From the NCBI GenBank assembly GCA_963726125.1, contig CAVSBG010000002.1:496001-560000 (forward strand): a stretch of 64,000 bases of DNA, read 5' to 3'. Shown in pieces: positions 18,063 to 26,755 of this stretch (its first letter is position 1; every line of letters begins with the position of its first letter). Source of the stretch: JAMXLO01 sp963726125 (GTDB lineage Bacteria > Pseudomonadota > Alphaproteobacteria > Acetobacterales > Acetobacteraceae). The notes beneath the pieces are model-generated. The model ran no database searches. It worked only from the letters and a program-made list of their open reading frames with translations, and had not been told where the DNA came from. The position numbers and the translations under genes are program-made.

Positions 18063-18079
18063 TGTAAGATACATTTACA
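18063..18079. promoter_or_regulatory. Inverted repeat upstream of DUF2852 gene, possible operator
   Basis: TGTAAGATACATTTACA has 5-bp arms TGTAA/TTACA and lies 18 bp upstream of the start codon. On the gene strand it reads GATGTAAATG..., similar to GATGTAAAATACC in front of the tetR gene at 22.77 kb. Both sites are followed by TCACATGAG. Confidence 0.4.
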
Positions 18080-18126
18080 TCTTGGGGATCGGGCGCGCCG
18101 CCGTCAAGTGGAATCGGTGCGCGGGT

Positions 18127-18845
18127 CAGGACAATCGCTTGAATTGCGTCGGCGTCCAATTCGACCGGTTCGCCCTTGGTCTTCCATTGCGGCGACCGTG
18201 AAGGCGGGACGTCAGCAAGGCTCTCAGCACGGAGTTTGCGAGCGGCCAAGGCCGTATCCCCATGACTGAAAATGGCTCACGTCACGCGGGCCACAGGATC
18301 GCCCCGGGCTATTTTCATGGTAGTTGACCAGCGGCCGCGGCCGCACCGCCGTGGCTGAAAATGGCCGTGCGGTGTAGGTCGCGTGACGGTCGGCCCGACA
18401 TATGGCAGGTTGACCTGGCGATCGCTTGGAGGTCGTATGCTTCCACGGTGGTGTTATGACCCCGCATGGTAGTTTGACCCGCGCCGCCTCAAGGCATTGC
18501 CTTTTGTCGCCTCCGGCAACGGGGAGCACGCATAGGAGAGACTTACTTCATAGCGCGGCGTAAGCGATTGCACCGTTTGAAGGAAGTGCCCATGCCCTGG
18601 CAACCCCAATTCCCGCGACCGCCTCCTACTTCCCTATTTTCATAGGAGAAAGCAGGGAGGACGTCGAGGCCACGGAGCAGAATACAAATTGCGCTTCGCG
18701 CGAAGCGCTTTGAACCCATACTCCGTGGCCTCGACGTCCTCGCCTTCTTACTCCGTGTTAAGATTCTTCCTGGACTGCGGACGCCACAGGTCTCCCCGAC
18801 TGTCGGACGCAGCGGCGGATTCAAGCTATTGCCCCGGTGCACGGG
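18127..18845. repeat. Second copy of the TIR hairpin element, interrupted
   Basis: The left part (18127-18237) matches 6526-6630: CAATCGCTTGAATTGCGTCG, then GGGACGTC and CTCAGCACGGAG. The right part (18649-18845) matches 6630-6823, including the palindrome GCGCTTCGCGCGAAGCGC (18691-18708), AAGATTCTTCCTGG and GGCGGATTCAAG. About 410 bp at 18238-18648 separates the halves. No gene is seen between 18046 and 19053. Confidence 0.75.
18238..18648. mobile_element. Insertion splitting the hairpin element, possible IS21-type end remnant
   Basis: This segment is absent from the homologous copy at 6.5-6.8 kb. It carries spaced direct repeats TGACTGAAAATGG / TGGCTGAAAATGG and GTAGTTGACC / GCAGGTTGACC / GTAGTTTGACCC. 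Multiple terminal repeats of this kind resemble IS21-family ends. No transposase frame is present, so this is a weak assignment. Confidence 0.4.
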
Positions 18846-19053
18846 TTTCGGGCACGCGTTCCGGGTCAGGCACTCGCTATTCCTGACCGGGGCCGGAACA
18901 TTCCCGGCCAGCAGACCGTTCGCTCGTTGAGGCCATGAGCCAGGGCAAATTCCATGGGTTCCAGTTCCGAGCAAAATCACCTTCGGCAGCCGCTCATCTG
19001 CCCTAAGTCATTTGACGTAGCGCGGACGGCGACCGGCAGCTGACACTCAAGAA

Positions 19054-19772
19054 ATGAAACACAGCGCCCCTCTCTTCTTCCTCATCGCCGCCGGCGCCCT
19101 CACAGCGAAAGCTCATGGTGCCCTCATCACCAACCTCTTCACCGAGACGATCGTCATCGGAACCGATACGTTCGAGCAGGCTGATGGGTCCGTTCTGTTC
19201 ACCACCAATGGCGTGGGCTATTCGGATTGGCTCAGCCCGATCATTGCGAATGATCTGGCCACCGACCCAACCATCCCCACCCAGGTTCAATCGACCACGT
19301 CCCTGATCCCGGAGGTCAGCGAGCTTCAATTCCTCACCGAACAGTTCGGAGGGGACACACCGGACGGGCTTGGAGCAGAGGGGATTGCGTTGTGCTCGGT
19401 GGTGTTGGGCCCGCCTTTCTCGGTTCCACAGCTTCCGTAGGCGTCGACGTGGGGCTCGCGCTCGAGGCCGCGGGCGGTGCTGGCTATTCGATCATTTCGG
19501 CGACGCCGATCACCGTTGGGTCGATGAGTTACACCACCGGCGGGCTGGCACCCGGCGGCGACGTTGTCGACGGCGCCGTGACGTTCGACGTGTATGACAT
19601 AAACTACGTCGAGCAGCCCGTCGCGGGGGTTCCCGAACCTCCGGCGGTCGCGCTGCTCGGCTCCGACCTGCTAGCCCTCATTTCCCTCCCGCGCCGCAAA
19701 GCTGCGCTCGGACGTTGCGTCATACGTCGGCTTGTGCGTTCCCTATCGAGTTGCGCCACCGCCCACCTTTGA
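19054..19772 (+). pseudogene. Frameshifted PEP-CTERM-sorted exported protein
   Basis: Two frames join into one exported protein. Frame 1 (19054 to about 19390) has a signal peptide MKHSAPLFFLIAAGALTAKA and a beta-rich start. The other frame (from about 19392) continues VLGGVGPAFLGSTASVG and ends with a sorting tail: VPEPPAVALLGSDLLALIS then LPRRK. That tail is the PEP-CTERM signal recognised by exosortase. A single indel near 19390 breaks the gene, by decay or by sequence error. The stop at 19770-19772 sits at the edge of the decayed duplication that follows, so the original end may be altered. Confidence 0.7.
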
Positions 19773-19860
19773 CGTGCCGTGCCGATGCGATGACGAGCGG
19801 AACATGCGGCAGGCTGTCGCTGGTGGTTGTGGTCGGCACGGTGGCACAAGTCGTGCAGGG
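19771..19860 (+). pseudogene. Fragment of the CDF-like transporter gene (duplicate of 24.93-25.01 kb)
   Basis: About 88 bp resembles 24928-25013 within the intact CDF-like gene, including GTGCCGATGCGATG and GTCGCTGGTGGTTGTGGTCG. With the GST remnant at 20480-20939 it shows that the CDF-GST block was once duplicated here. Confidence 0.75.
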
Positions 19861-20060
19861 CAATCGCATTTTGCACTTTGTGAGCCGCGAGCGTGCCGGA
19901 TTGAGTACAAGGCAAGCAAGCCCGACATGTGGTTTCGCGGAGTTATACCAACACTCACTGAGCGAGAACCATCTTCCCACTTGTCATGTTCGGGGTGTGG
20001 GCCGGCGATGACATTCGGCACCACGCATTGGCAGTCGGATTGCGAGGCAAGTAAGGACTT

Positions 20061-20179
20061 TCAACCACGGATGCACGCAGATGGACGCAAATAGTCCCAG
20101 GCGCAATGTTTCAAGGCGGGCTAACCGCGCTTCCCTGAAGCCGAGTTATTTGCGTTCATCTGCGTGCATCTGTGGTTGA
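20061..20179. repeat. Long hairpin element within the decayed duplication
   Basis: The left arm TCAACCACGGATGCACGCAG ATGGACGCAAATA (20061-20093) pairs with the right arm TATTTGCGTTCATCTGCGTG CATCTGTGGTTGA (20147-20179) with few mismatches, around a ~53-base loop. The whole 19861-20479 stretch has no gene and no counterpart in the intact locus, so it was inserted there. Confidence 0.8.
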
Positions 20180-20479
20180 AGATTCTTTTACTGTTTTCTC
20201 TATTGCCGGCAGCGCCGAGTACAGGCTCGCTGGTTTTGCTATCGGTCGCCATCAACGAGAACTGGTATAAGGCGCGGCCTTCCGCGGAGTAGAAAGCTGG
20301 GCGCGCAGAACTACAGGGACCGTCCCATGGTATTCTGCGCGAAGCGCAATAACGCCTACTCCGTGAAACCCGTGTCGGGCTTGCTTGCGTTGCTGGCTGA
20401 TGTGCCGCGCAACGCTGGCCCGTCGGGCAGAATCCACACTCGATCACCGATGCAACTGCGATTGGCCCTATTTCAGCAG

Positions 20480-20939
20480 CTCGGTATGGCGCGGCGAGCA
20501 CTGCTGCTGCGACTGAAGGCGTTCAGCTTGGCGACAGAAACGGCTGGAAGATCGGCGGGCTTCGCACGTCGCCGCCGCGTGACTGCCAAGGCGCGCCAGC
20601 GTGATTTATCGAATAGCGCGACATGTGCCTCGCTCGTGAAGCGCAGCGCACAGGCAGCGGCGATGTCGGCGTGGCCGATTGTTGCACCGAACCAGTAGGG
20701 CGTTGCGCGATCGGCACGACTTGCTTCCAGCGCGGTGAGAACGTCGGCAATCTAAGTTCGGCAGCGCACGACCCAGGTCAGACGTCGTCTGATGCAGCAC
20801 GCGCTCGTAAATCAGGCTGACCGCCTTGTCAGGCCGGTCGCCAATGCGCAGACCTTCAGCGTATGGCGACGTCGTGCGCCGGCTACGGCAATCATGCCGC
20901 GCGACGGACCGACGATTTCGGCCAGGTGGTCGAGGATGG
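20480..20939 (-). pseudogene. Decayed glutathione S-transferase copy
   Basis: This is homologous over about 460 bp to 25087-25555, the 3' end of the CDF-like gene plus about two-thirds of the GST gene. ADKAVSLIYERVLHQTTSD is preserved, but the frame is broken by indels and the 5' third is missing. It is non-functional. The intact parent lies about 4.6 kb downstream. Confidence 0.85.
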
Positions 20940-21010
20940 TCTCGCTGCACGTCTCTTACGCTGCTCCCTGAGTTTGTAAGTGGAACCCACCCGGCGCGCG
21001 CCAAAAAACC

Positions 21011-21046
21011 TTGCACTCTTGCATGACATCTGTTAGTATATGTGAC
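21011..21046 (+). promoter_or_regulatory. Sigma-70-type promoter, probably leaderless transcript
   Basis: TTGCAC at 21011-21016 and TAGTAT at 21034-21039 are separated by 17 bp. Transcription would begin at or within a base or so of the ATG at 21047, which has no Shine-Dalgarno sequence. That suggests a leaderless mRNA. Confidence 0.5.
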
Positions 21047-21853
21047 ATGGAAGCCGACACGCCTCATCCCGCCTCGCCTGCCGATCCGCCACAGGATCAA
21101 CCCGGCAGCACCATGCCCGAGTACATCACCGCCCTCCTCCACGCCGTCGGTATCCTGCTCGGCTACGGCCGTCATCTCCTCGAGACCGTCCGCCAGCGCG
21201 CCGCCGCCCCCACATTCCCCGCCATCGCGGCATGCTTCGGCACTGCCAATCTCTCTACCATCCTCGCGCACCTGAACCGCGGCACCCTGCGTGCCGCCGC
21301 GCTGGAGCGCTTCCTGCTCGCGCGCGCCGCAACCGGCCGAGACATCAACATGGTGATCCGCCGCACCCGTGCCGACGAAGCACAGCCGGCGCCAGCAGAC
21401 CCGCAAGCAGACCAACCAGCCAAGCCCAAAGCCGCAAAACGCCCGTCGCTGCCCCCTGGCTCGGACGATCCGGAACTCTTCATGCCCACACCGGAGGATC
21501 TCGATCGTCAAGTACGCCGTCGCGCCGTCGGCCGCACCATCGCCGAGATCTGCCGCGATCTCGCTGTCGTGCCCGGCTTCTGCACCCCTGCCTTCTGGAA
21601 CGGAATATTCGAGATCATGCATTATTTCGGCGGCAGCGTTGCCGACGTGATGCGGGAGAAGACCAACCGCGAGCAGGCCTTCATTCAGGAGCAGGGCAAA
21701 AAGCAGGGCAGCACCTTGGACTGGTTGCATCTGGAACCAGACGAGATGCGTCAGGTCCTCGGTTTCTTCATCGGCGAACCACCGGTCAATCCATTCGGCC
21801 AGTCAGCAACACCGGGTGTCCATGCTACAGCACTGGCCACCGGTCCGCCCTGA
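21047..21853 (+). CDS. Hypothetical protein, family not recognised
   Basis: 268 residues with good codon usage for this genome. The N-terminal region is predicted helical (MPEYITALLHAVGILLGYGR, then HLLETVRQRAAAPTFPAIA, about 24-62). A Pro/Ala/Lys linker lies at about 105-135, and a second helical region about 145-230 contains RRRAVGRTIAEICRDLAVVP and FWNGIFEIMHYFGGSVADVM. The tail is Pro/Gly-rich. No signal peptide or catalytic motif is obvious. The start ATG 21047 is preferred to 21011 because the promoter spacing puts the transcript start there. It stands alone, between the decayed GST copy and a TetR gene. Confidence 0.7.
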   Translation: MEADTPHPASPADPPQDQPGSTMPEYITALLHAVGILLGYGRHLLETVRQRAAAPTFPAIAACFGTANLSTILAHLNRGTLRAAALERFLLARAATGRDINMVIRRTRADEAQPAPADPQADQPAKPKAAKRPSLPPGSDDPELFMPTPEDLDRQVRRRAVGRTIAEICRDLAVVPGFCTPAFWNGIFEIMHYFGGSVADVMREKTNREQAFIQEQGKKQGSTLDWLHLEPDEMRQVLGFFIGEPPVNPFGQSATPGVHATALATGPP

Positions 21854-21935
21854 TCATCGCAGTTTGACCCGAGCCGTATCGACGGGACCGGACAACAACA
21901 GCCGGCCCCGCCCTCCCGATTCGACCACCGCCAAC

Positions 21936-21974
21936 ACCCCTCTCCCGCGAAGCGGGGGAGGCCGGGAGGGGGTG
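21936..21974. repeat. REP-type palindrome
   Basis: CCCCTCTCCCGCGAAGCGGG followed by GGAGGCCGGGAGGGGG lies in the gap before the tetR gene. Sequence around it (AACAACAGCCGGCCCC.CCC) is itself repeated at 21894 and 21992. Confidence 0.8.
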
Positions 21975-22121
21975 CAACTGCCGGTGGCACCGAACAACAG
22001 CCGGCCCCCCCTCCCGATTTCGCCCCACCCTTCCCGCGGCATCAACGCGGCCACCAGTAGCGGCGTCACGCCAGTAACTCTTGGTTCAACGCCGCCCCTC
22101 CCCGACCAGGCTGTCGTATCG

Positions 22122-22766
22122 TCAGCGGCCGCCTCCGAGTCCCAGCCCCTGCAGATAAACCAGGACGGCAGCCTCCAGCAGGTCTTCCGGCGACATCGGC
22201 AGCTTGCGCCGCGATGGGTCGGTGCGGACGAACAGCGAGGCAATGCCGTGCGACAGTGCCCAAACATGCAGCGCCATCATCAGCGAGGGCGGCCGCTTCT
22301 CCTTGGGCAGCGTCGCGGTCAGACGATCGGCCGCCTCGCGCAGCACGGCGAAGGCCCGCTCACTGGCGGCGAGCAGGCCCGGATGGGCGTCGAAGGCGAT
22401 GCGGGTCTCAAACATCGCCGCGTAGTACGCGGGCTCATCGCGGGCGAACGCCAGATACGCACGGCCTACCGCCTCAAACGCGCGCATGGCGTCAGGTCGG
22501 CCGCTGTTCCACGCAGCAGCGAGCGAAGCTGCGAAGCGCTCGAAGCCGCGCAACGCAACTTCGGCGAGCAATGCCTCGGCGTCGCGGAAGTGGCGGTAGG
22601 GTGCACCGGGACTCACGCCGGCAAGGCGGGCGGCCTCGGCAATGGTGAAGCCGGCCGGGCCCTTGTCGCCGATCAGCGCCAGCGCAGCGTCCACCAGCGC
22701 CTCGCGCAGGTTGCCGTGGTGATAGCCGCGGCGCTCGAATCCGCCACCCTGGCCGGTCCAGCTCAT
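22122..22766 (-). CDS. TetR/AcrR-family transcriptional regulator with WHG domain
   Basis: 214-residue one-component regulator. The N-terminal helix-turn-helix is GYHHGNLREALVDAAL then AGFTIAEAARLAGVSPGAPY and RHF (residues about 14-60). The rest is an effector/dimer domain of the TetR WHG type. The ATG at 22766 has no Shine-Dalgarno sequence, but a TAAAAT -10-like box ends 9 bp before it, so translation may be leaderless. The GATGTAAAATACC upstream resembles the palindrome before the DUF2852 gene and may be its own operator. It lies 63 bp downstream of the GGDEF gene on the same strand. Ligand and targets are unknown. Confidence 0.88.
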   Translation of the reverse strand: MSWTGQGGGFERRGYHHGNLREALVDAALALIGDKGPAGFTIAEAARLAGVSPGAPYRHFRDAEALLAEVALRGFERFAASLAAAWNSGRPDAMRAFEAVGRAYLAFARDEPAYYAAMFETRIAFDAHPGLLAASERAFAVLREAADRLTATLPKEKRPPSLMMALHVWALSHGIASLFVRTDPSRRKLPMSPEDLLEAAVLVYLQGLGLGGGR

Positions 22767-22829
22767 GTGAGGGTATTTTACATCGTGCGGGCCGCCGTTC
22801 CAGGCCCAATCGTCCGTAGCCAACCGGGT

Positions 22830-23954
22830 TCAAGCGACCGCCTCAACCTCGTCGCTGGACACCACCCGGTTGCGCCCAGTGCCCCTGGCCGCAGAGAGTG
22901 CCGCATCCGCACGAGCGACCGCCTGCTCAATTGTCCGGTCAGTGCCACGTGCCATCGCAACACCGATGCTGACGGTCAATCGGATTGTTGCGTCGCCGAA
23001 CGCGATCGCGGTGTCAGCGACGTGGCTTCGCAGCCGCTCAGCGGCACGCAATGCGGTCGATGCCGGGATGGCGGGCAGGATGACAGCGAATTCCTTGCCG
23101 CCTAGACGTCCCACCAGATCGATCCGCCGCACGCAGCCGGTCAACTGACCAACCACATTGCGCAACACCTCATCGCCGCAGGGATGGCCGTACCGATCGT
23201 TGATCGACTTGAAATGATCGATATCGAGCATCACCACCGCGAGCTCCTGGCCCATCGCGCGGACGCGTTCCAGCTCGCGTTGTCCGAGCGTCAGAAGCTG
23301 TGCCGGATTCATGGCCCCGGTGAGAGCATCGGTTGTCGCCATGCGGCGCAACTGGGCCTCCAGTTCCTGCTGTTCGGTCATCTCGTGCTCCAGTCGGCGC
23401 TTGGCCTGGTCGGCAAGCCGAGCAGCCGCATCGGCCGCCTCCGCCAGCGAAGCGAGATACGCAGCCTGGCTCTCCAGAGATTCATTGGAAAAACGCAGCT
23501 CGATCCCGTTACGCTCGGCGGCGTCGCGGGCATCCTGCTGGAGATCCTGTTCCTGCTTCTGCCAAGTGATGTCGACGTAGGTAAGGATACGGCTGCCGTC
23601 GCCGGCAAGGGCGCATCTGAAGAGTATCCGCCTGCCATCCGTCAGGTCTATCACCGCCGGCGCGACCGTTCCGTCACGCACCGCGCCTTCCCGTTGGTCG
23701 ATGTAGGCCACCAGGTCGGCAGGCAATACCTGGTAGGCGCAGTTATTGCCGAGGTGGTCCAGCAACTGGCGGAAGGTCGTGCCTGACGCGAGCAGTTCAT
23801 CCGGCACCGCCCACATCGTGACGAAATGCCGGTTCAGGAAACGTGGCTGCATGGCGGGGTTGAGCAGGACCACCCCGAAATCGACCAGATCGAGCGCCTC
23901 GGCCAGCGCCACCCGCACGACTTCGGCGGGTTCGGCGGTCAGGAACAACGGCAT
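22830..23954 (-). CDS. PAS-GGDEF-type protein with degenerate GGKEF active site
   Basis: 374-residue cytoplasmic signalling protein. Residues about 10-135 form a PAS-like sensor (FGVVLLNPAMQPRFLNRHFV). A long coiled coil follows (about 140-205) and then a GGDEF domain (about 210-365). The Mg/GTP segment MLDIDHFKSINDRYGHPCGD and the RxxD inhibitory site (RRID) are present. However, the signature is GGKEF: the acidic third residue needed for catalysis is Lys, and the usual DxLTGLxNRR has become DALTGAMNPAQ. It may be a c-di-GMP or GTP sensor rather than a cyclase. GGGAGGTGA precedes the ATG at 23954. Confidence 0.9.
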   Translation of the reverse strand: MPLFLTAEPAEVVRVALAEALDLVDFGVVLLNPAMQPRFLNRHFVTMWAVPDELLASGTTFRQLLDHLGNNCAYQVLPADLVAYIDQREGAVRDGTVAPAVIDLTDGRRILFRCALAGDGSRILTYVDITWQKQEQDLQQDARDAAERNGIELRFSNESLESQAAYLASLAEAADAAARLADQAKRRLEHEMTEQQELEAQLRRMATTDALTGAMNPAQLLTLGQRELERVRAMGQELAVVMLDIDHFKSINDRYGHPCGDEVLRNVVGQLTGCVRRIDLVGRLGGKEFAVILPAIPASTALRAAERLRSHVADTAIAFGDATIRLTVSIGVAMARGTDRTIEQAVARADAALSAARGTGRNRVVSSDEVEAVA

Positions 23955-24131
23955 CGCTTCACCTCCCGTCGTGGGCATCCTCGACGTGGCACTGTCCGTT
24001 TGCGAACGCGATTGTGCCCACCTGGAGCCGATATACTGCCACGCACAGGTTGCCCCTTCGCTAATGCCGCTCCATCCTGTCAGCCGCTGCCATGCGCCGG
24101 GTCAGCTCAACCGGCACCGATCCAACCTCGT

Positions 24132-24250
24132 CATGACCGAGCTTGACCCGGTCATCACCATCGGATGGTTGCTGATTGGGATTGCATCGTTCGCAATCTG
24201 GTGCGGCTAGCCGATAGCCGGGGCAAGCCCGGGCAAGCCCGCCAATGACG
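24132..24250. repeat. Interspersed repeat, 'GGCTTGACCCGGCCATC' family, copy 2
   Basis: CATGACCGAGCTTGACCCGG then CATCGGATGGTTGCTGATTG and GCATCGTTCGCAATCTGG match 16326-16420. The copy ends CCAATGACGG. The 23955-24471 gap holds this repeat and otherwise nothing recognisable. Confidence 0.8.
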
Positions 24251-24471
24251 GTGTTGGAGAGTCGGTTTCAGCGACGGTTGGTATAATACAAACGGATATA
24301 TACATGACCGGGCATAGCCATAGCAGCCCCACTGTATTCTGTTGCTATTAATATTTCATTGTGACCCAGCGCGACGAGGCACGCCGCGGGAAGAGCCCCA
24401 AGGCGGCCCAGTCCCGATGACCTCACCGCCACTCTGTGCCATGATACCGCATGGTTTGCAGCGGCAAAGTA

Positions 24472-25116
24472 ATGTCGGAGACCGGTGTCCACACTGAGAT
24501 CGCCTCGCGGCAGGACCTGATCGGTCAGGCGTTCCGGCTGGAATATGCATCAGTCGCGTGGATGGTGATCGAGGCCGGTGTCGCGATCTCAAGCGGCGTC
24601 GGCGCGGCAAGCGTCAGCCTGCTGGCGTTCGGCATCGACAGCCTGATCGAGCTTGCATCGGCTTGCGTGTTGATCTGGCGGCTGACAGTGGAGTTGCGCC
24701 GCGGTCAGGTGGTTGCCGAACGCGCGGAGCAGGTGGCAAGCCGCATCGCGGGCGGACTGTTGCTGGCTTTGGCCGTCTACGTGGTGGTCTCCGCGGGTCG
24801 TCAATTGTGGGCGCGGACCGGACAGGAATTCTCCAGCGGTGGACTGGCGATCTCAGCGTTGGCGATGCCGGTCATGTATGTGCTGGCGCGGCGCAAGATA
24901 GCAGTCGCGGAGGCGCTCGGCAGCCGAGCGATGCGTGCCGATGCGATGGAAAGCGTAACATGCGGCTGGTTGTCGCTGGTGGTTGTGGTCGGCATGGTGG
25001 CGCAAGGCGTCACCGGTGCGTGGTGGATCGATGCGGTGGCCTCGCTCGGGATCGTCTGGTTCCTCGTGAAGGAAGGCCGCGAGGCGTGGCGCGGCGAGGA
25101 CTGCTGCTGCCACTGA
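24472..25116 (+). CDS. Cation-diffusion-facilitator-like membrane protein
   Basis: 214-residue integral membrane protein similar to the transmembrane domain of CDF (Zn/Co/Cd) transporters. About five to six hydrophobic segments are visible. Charged motifs lie where CDF metal sites sit: AFGIDSLIELAS (TM2 region, about 55) and RADAMESVTCGW (TM5 region, about 160), although the classic HxxxD is not complete. It lacks the cytoplasmic CDF tail and instead ends EDCCCH, a possible metal ligand cluster. Start 24472 (MSETGVH) is preferred over 24451 only weakly. It is convergent with the GST gene 6 bp away; both were duplicated together at 19.8-20.9 kb. Confidence 0.78.
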   Translation: MSETGVHTEIASRQDLIGQAFRLEYASVAWMVIEAGVAISSGVGAASVSLLAFGIDSLIELASACVLIWRLTVELRRGQVVAERAEQVASRIAGGLLLALAVYVVVSAGRQLWARTGQEFSSGGLAISALAMPVMYVLARRKIAVAEALGSRAMRADAMESVTCGWLSLVVVVGMVAQGVTGAWWIDAVASLGIVWFLVKEGREAWRGEDCCCH

Positions 25117-25122
25117 ACGCGC

Positions 25123-25749
25123 TCAGCTCGGCGGCAGGAACGGCTGCGAGATCGCGCGGAATTCCGGCAGGGCTTCGCACGTCGCCGCGTGCGCCGCCAA
25201 AGCGCGCCAGCGCACTTCATCGAACAGGCCGGGATGTGCCTCCCGCGTGAAGCGCAGCCCGCAGGCGGCGGCGATGTCGGCGTGGCCGATCGTTGCGCCG
25301 AACCAATAGCACGCGGCGCGATCGGCACGGCTTGCTTCCAGCGCCGTGAGAACATCGGCGATCTGGGTCCGGCAGCGCGCGACCCACTGGTCAGACGTCG
25401 TCTGGTGCAGCACGCGCTCGTAGATCAGGCTGACCGCCTTGTCGGCCAGGCCGGTCGCCAATGCGCAGACCTTCAGCGCGTGACGACGCGCCGGGCCGGC
25501 GTCGGCAATCATGGCGCGCGACGGACCGACTATTTCGTCAAGGTGGTCGAGGATGGCGCCGCTTTCGATGAGTGCCTCGCCGTCATCCAGCACCAGCGTC
25601 GGCACGCGGCGAAGCGGGTTGAACGGCGCGATCCGATCGCCGTCACCAAACGTCGACCAGGGGCGGTGTTCATAGGCGATGCCGTAGAACCGAAGTGCGA
25701 TGGCGACCCGCCGCACGAACGGAGAATCGTATTGGCCAATCAGGATCAC
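25123..25749 (-). CDS. Glutathione S-transferase family protein
   Basis: 208-residue soluble transferase. The N-terminal thioredoxin-like domain starts MILIGQYDSPFVRRVAIAL; the Ser of YDSPF is at the usual catalytic position. It contains the cis-Pro of RRVPTL and the glutathione-contacting IESGAILDHLDE. An all-helical C-terminal domain (about 85-200) includes FGATIGHADIAAACGLRF. The start is GTG with AGGAGGG upstream. Substrate is unknown. A decayed paralogous copy lies at 20480-20939. Confidence 0.9.
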   Translation of the reverse strand: MILIGQYDSPFVRRVAIALRFYGIAYEHRPWSTFGDGDRIAPFNPLRRVPTLVLDDGEALIESGAILDHLDEIVGPSRAMIADAGPARRHALKVCALATGLADKAVSLIYERVLHQTTSDQWVARCRTQIADVLTALEASRADRAACYWFGATIGHADIAAACGLRFTREAHPGLFDEVRWRALAAHAATCEALPEFRAISQPFLPPS

Positions 25750-25921
25750 CGAACCCTCCTGGTCGTGGTAGCCCTGCTGTAGCCGAAATCAAGAACACGC
25801 GGAACGGCCAAAGTGGGCCGCGCCGGATTTTGCGTTTTCTCATAAACCAAATTCCTTTGGTCAAACTTCGATCTTGCATTTCGAAACGGCCCTGCGGCTC
25901 ACTTCTCTCGTCCCACTGACG

Positions 25922-26683
25922 CTACATCTTCTTGCCGATTGTCCAGCCACCGTCGACGGTCAGGATCGTGCCGGTGATGAAGCCGTTCGTTTCGTCAGCG
26001 AGGAACAGGATCGCGCGCGCGATTTCATCCGGTTCCGCCCAGCGGCCGAGCGCGTGGATGTCGCGGATCGCCTGCGCGTAAGCCGGTTCCTGGAAGTAAC
26101 GTTCGGTCAGTGGTGTACGCACGACGCCCGGCGCAACCGCGTTGACGCGCACGCCCTTGTCGCCAAGTTCCAGCGCCATCTCGCGCGTCAGGCCGACGAC
26201 ACCGTGCTTTGAGGCCGTATAGGCGGCGCGGTTCGGTGCGGCCATCAACCCAAGCGTGGAGGCGAGGTTGACGATCTGGCCGGTCTTCCCCTGCTGGACG
26301 ATGCGGCGGGCAAACGCCTGGCTCGGCAGGAACGTGCCGGTGAGATTGACATTGATCACGCGCTGCCATTCCTCGAACGAGAGGTCGAGCACGCTGACGA
26401 TCTCGCGGATGCCGGCGGAGTTGACCAACACATCGAGCCGGCCAAGCGAGGCTTCCGCCGCTTCTATGAACCCCGCAGCCGACGTCGGGTTGGCGACATC
26501 AACCTGGAAGGCGTAGGCCTCGCCTTTGCGGCGGCGGATTTCTGCGGCGGTAGCCTCGGCTCGTTCCAGGTCGAGATCTCCCACGGCGATACGCGCACCT
26601 TCCGCTGACGCCGCATAGCAAACCTGCTGGCCGATGCCGCTGCCGCCACCGGTCACCACGACGCCTCGATCCTGAAACCGCAT
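25922..26683 (-). CDS. Short-chain dehydrogenase/reductase
   Basis: 253-residue NAD(P)-dependent SDR. The cofactor loop is TGGGSGIG (residues 11-18), with NSAGI where NNAG is usual. The catalytic Ser is in NLASTLG, Tyr and Lys are in YTASKHG, and the end TGTILTVDGGWTIG is typical. The start at 26683 has GGAGGCAGCA in front and is divergent from the next SDR gene with a 72-bp shared promoter region; longer frames into that gene are spurious. Acidic residues after the cofactor loop (GDLDLERAE) suggest NAD preference. Substrate unknown; the neighbourhood is catabolic. Confidence 0.93.
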   Translation of the reverse strand: MRFQDRGVVVTGGGSGIGQQVCYAASAEGARIAVGDLDLERAEATAAEIRRRKGEAYAFQVDVANPTSAAGFIEAAEASLGRLDVLVNSAGIREIVSVLDLSFEEWQRVINVNLTGTFLPSQAFARRIVQQGKTGQIVNLASTLGLMAAPNRAAYTASKHGVVGLTREMALELGDKGVRVNAVAPGVVRTPLTERYFQEPAYAQAIRDIHALGRWAEPDEIARAILFLADETNGFITGTILTVDGGWTIGKKM

Positions 26684-26755
26684 TGCTGCCTCCGCTTCCT
26701 TCGCTCCGGGCAGCATGGCAACGTCGGTCGCAATGCAGCAAGGGAGGACCTCACC

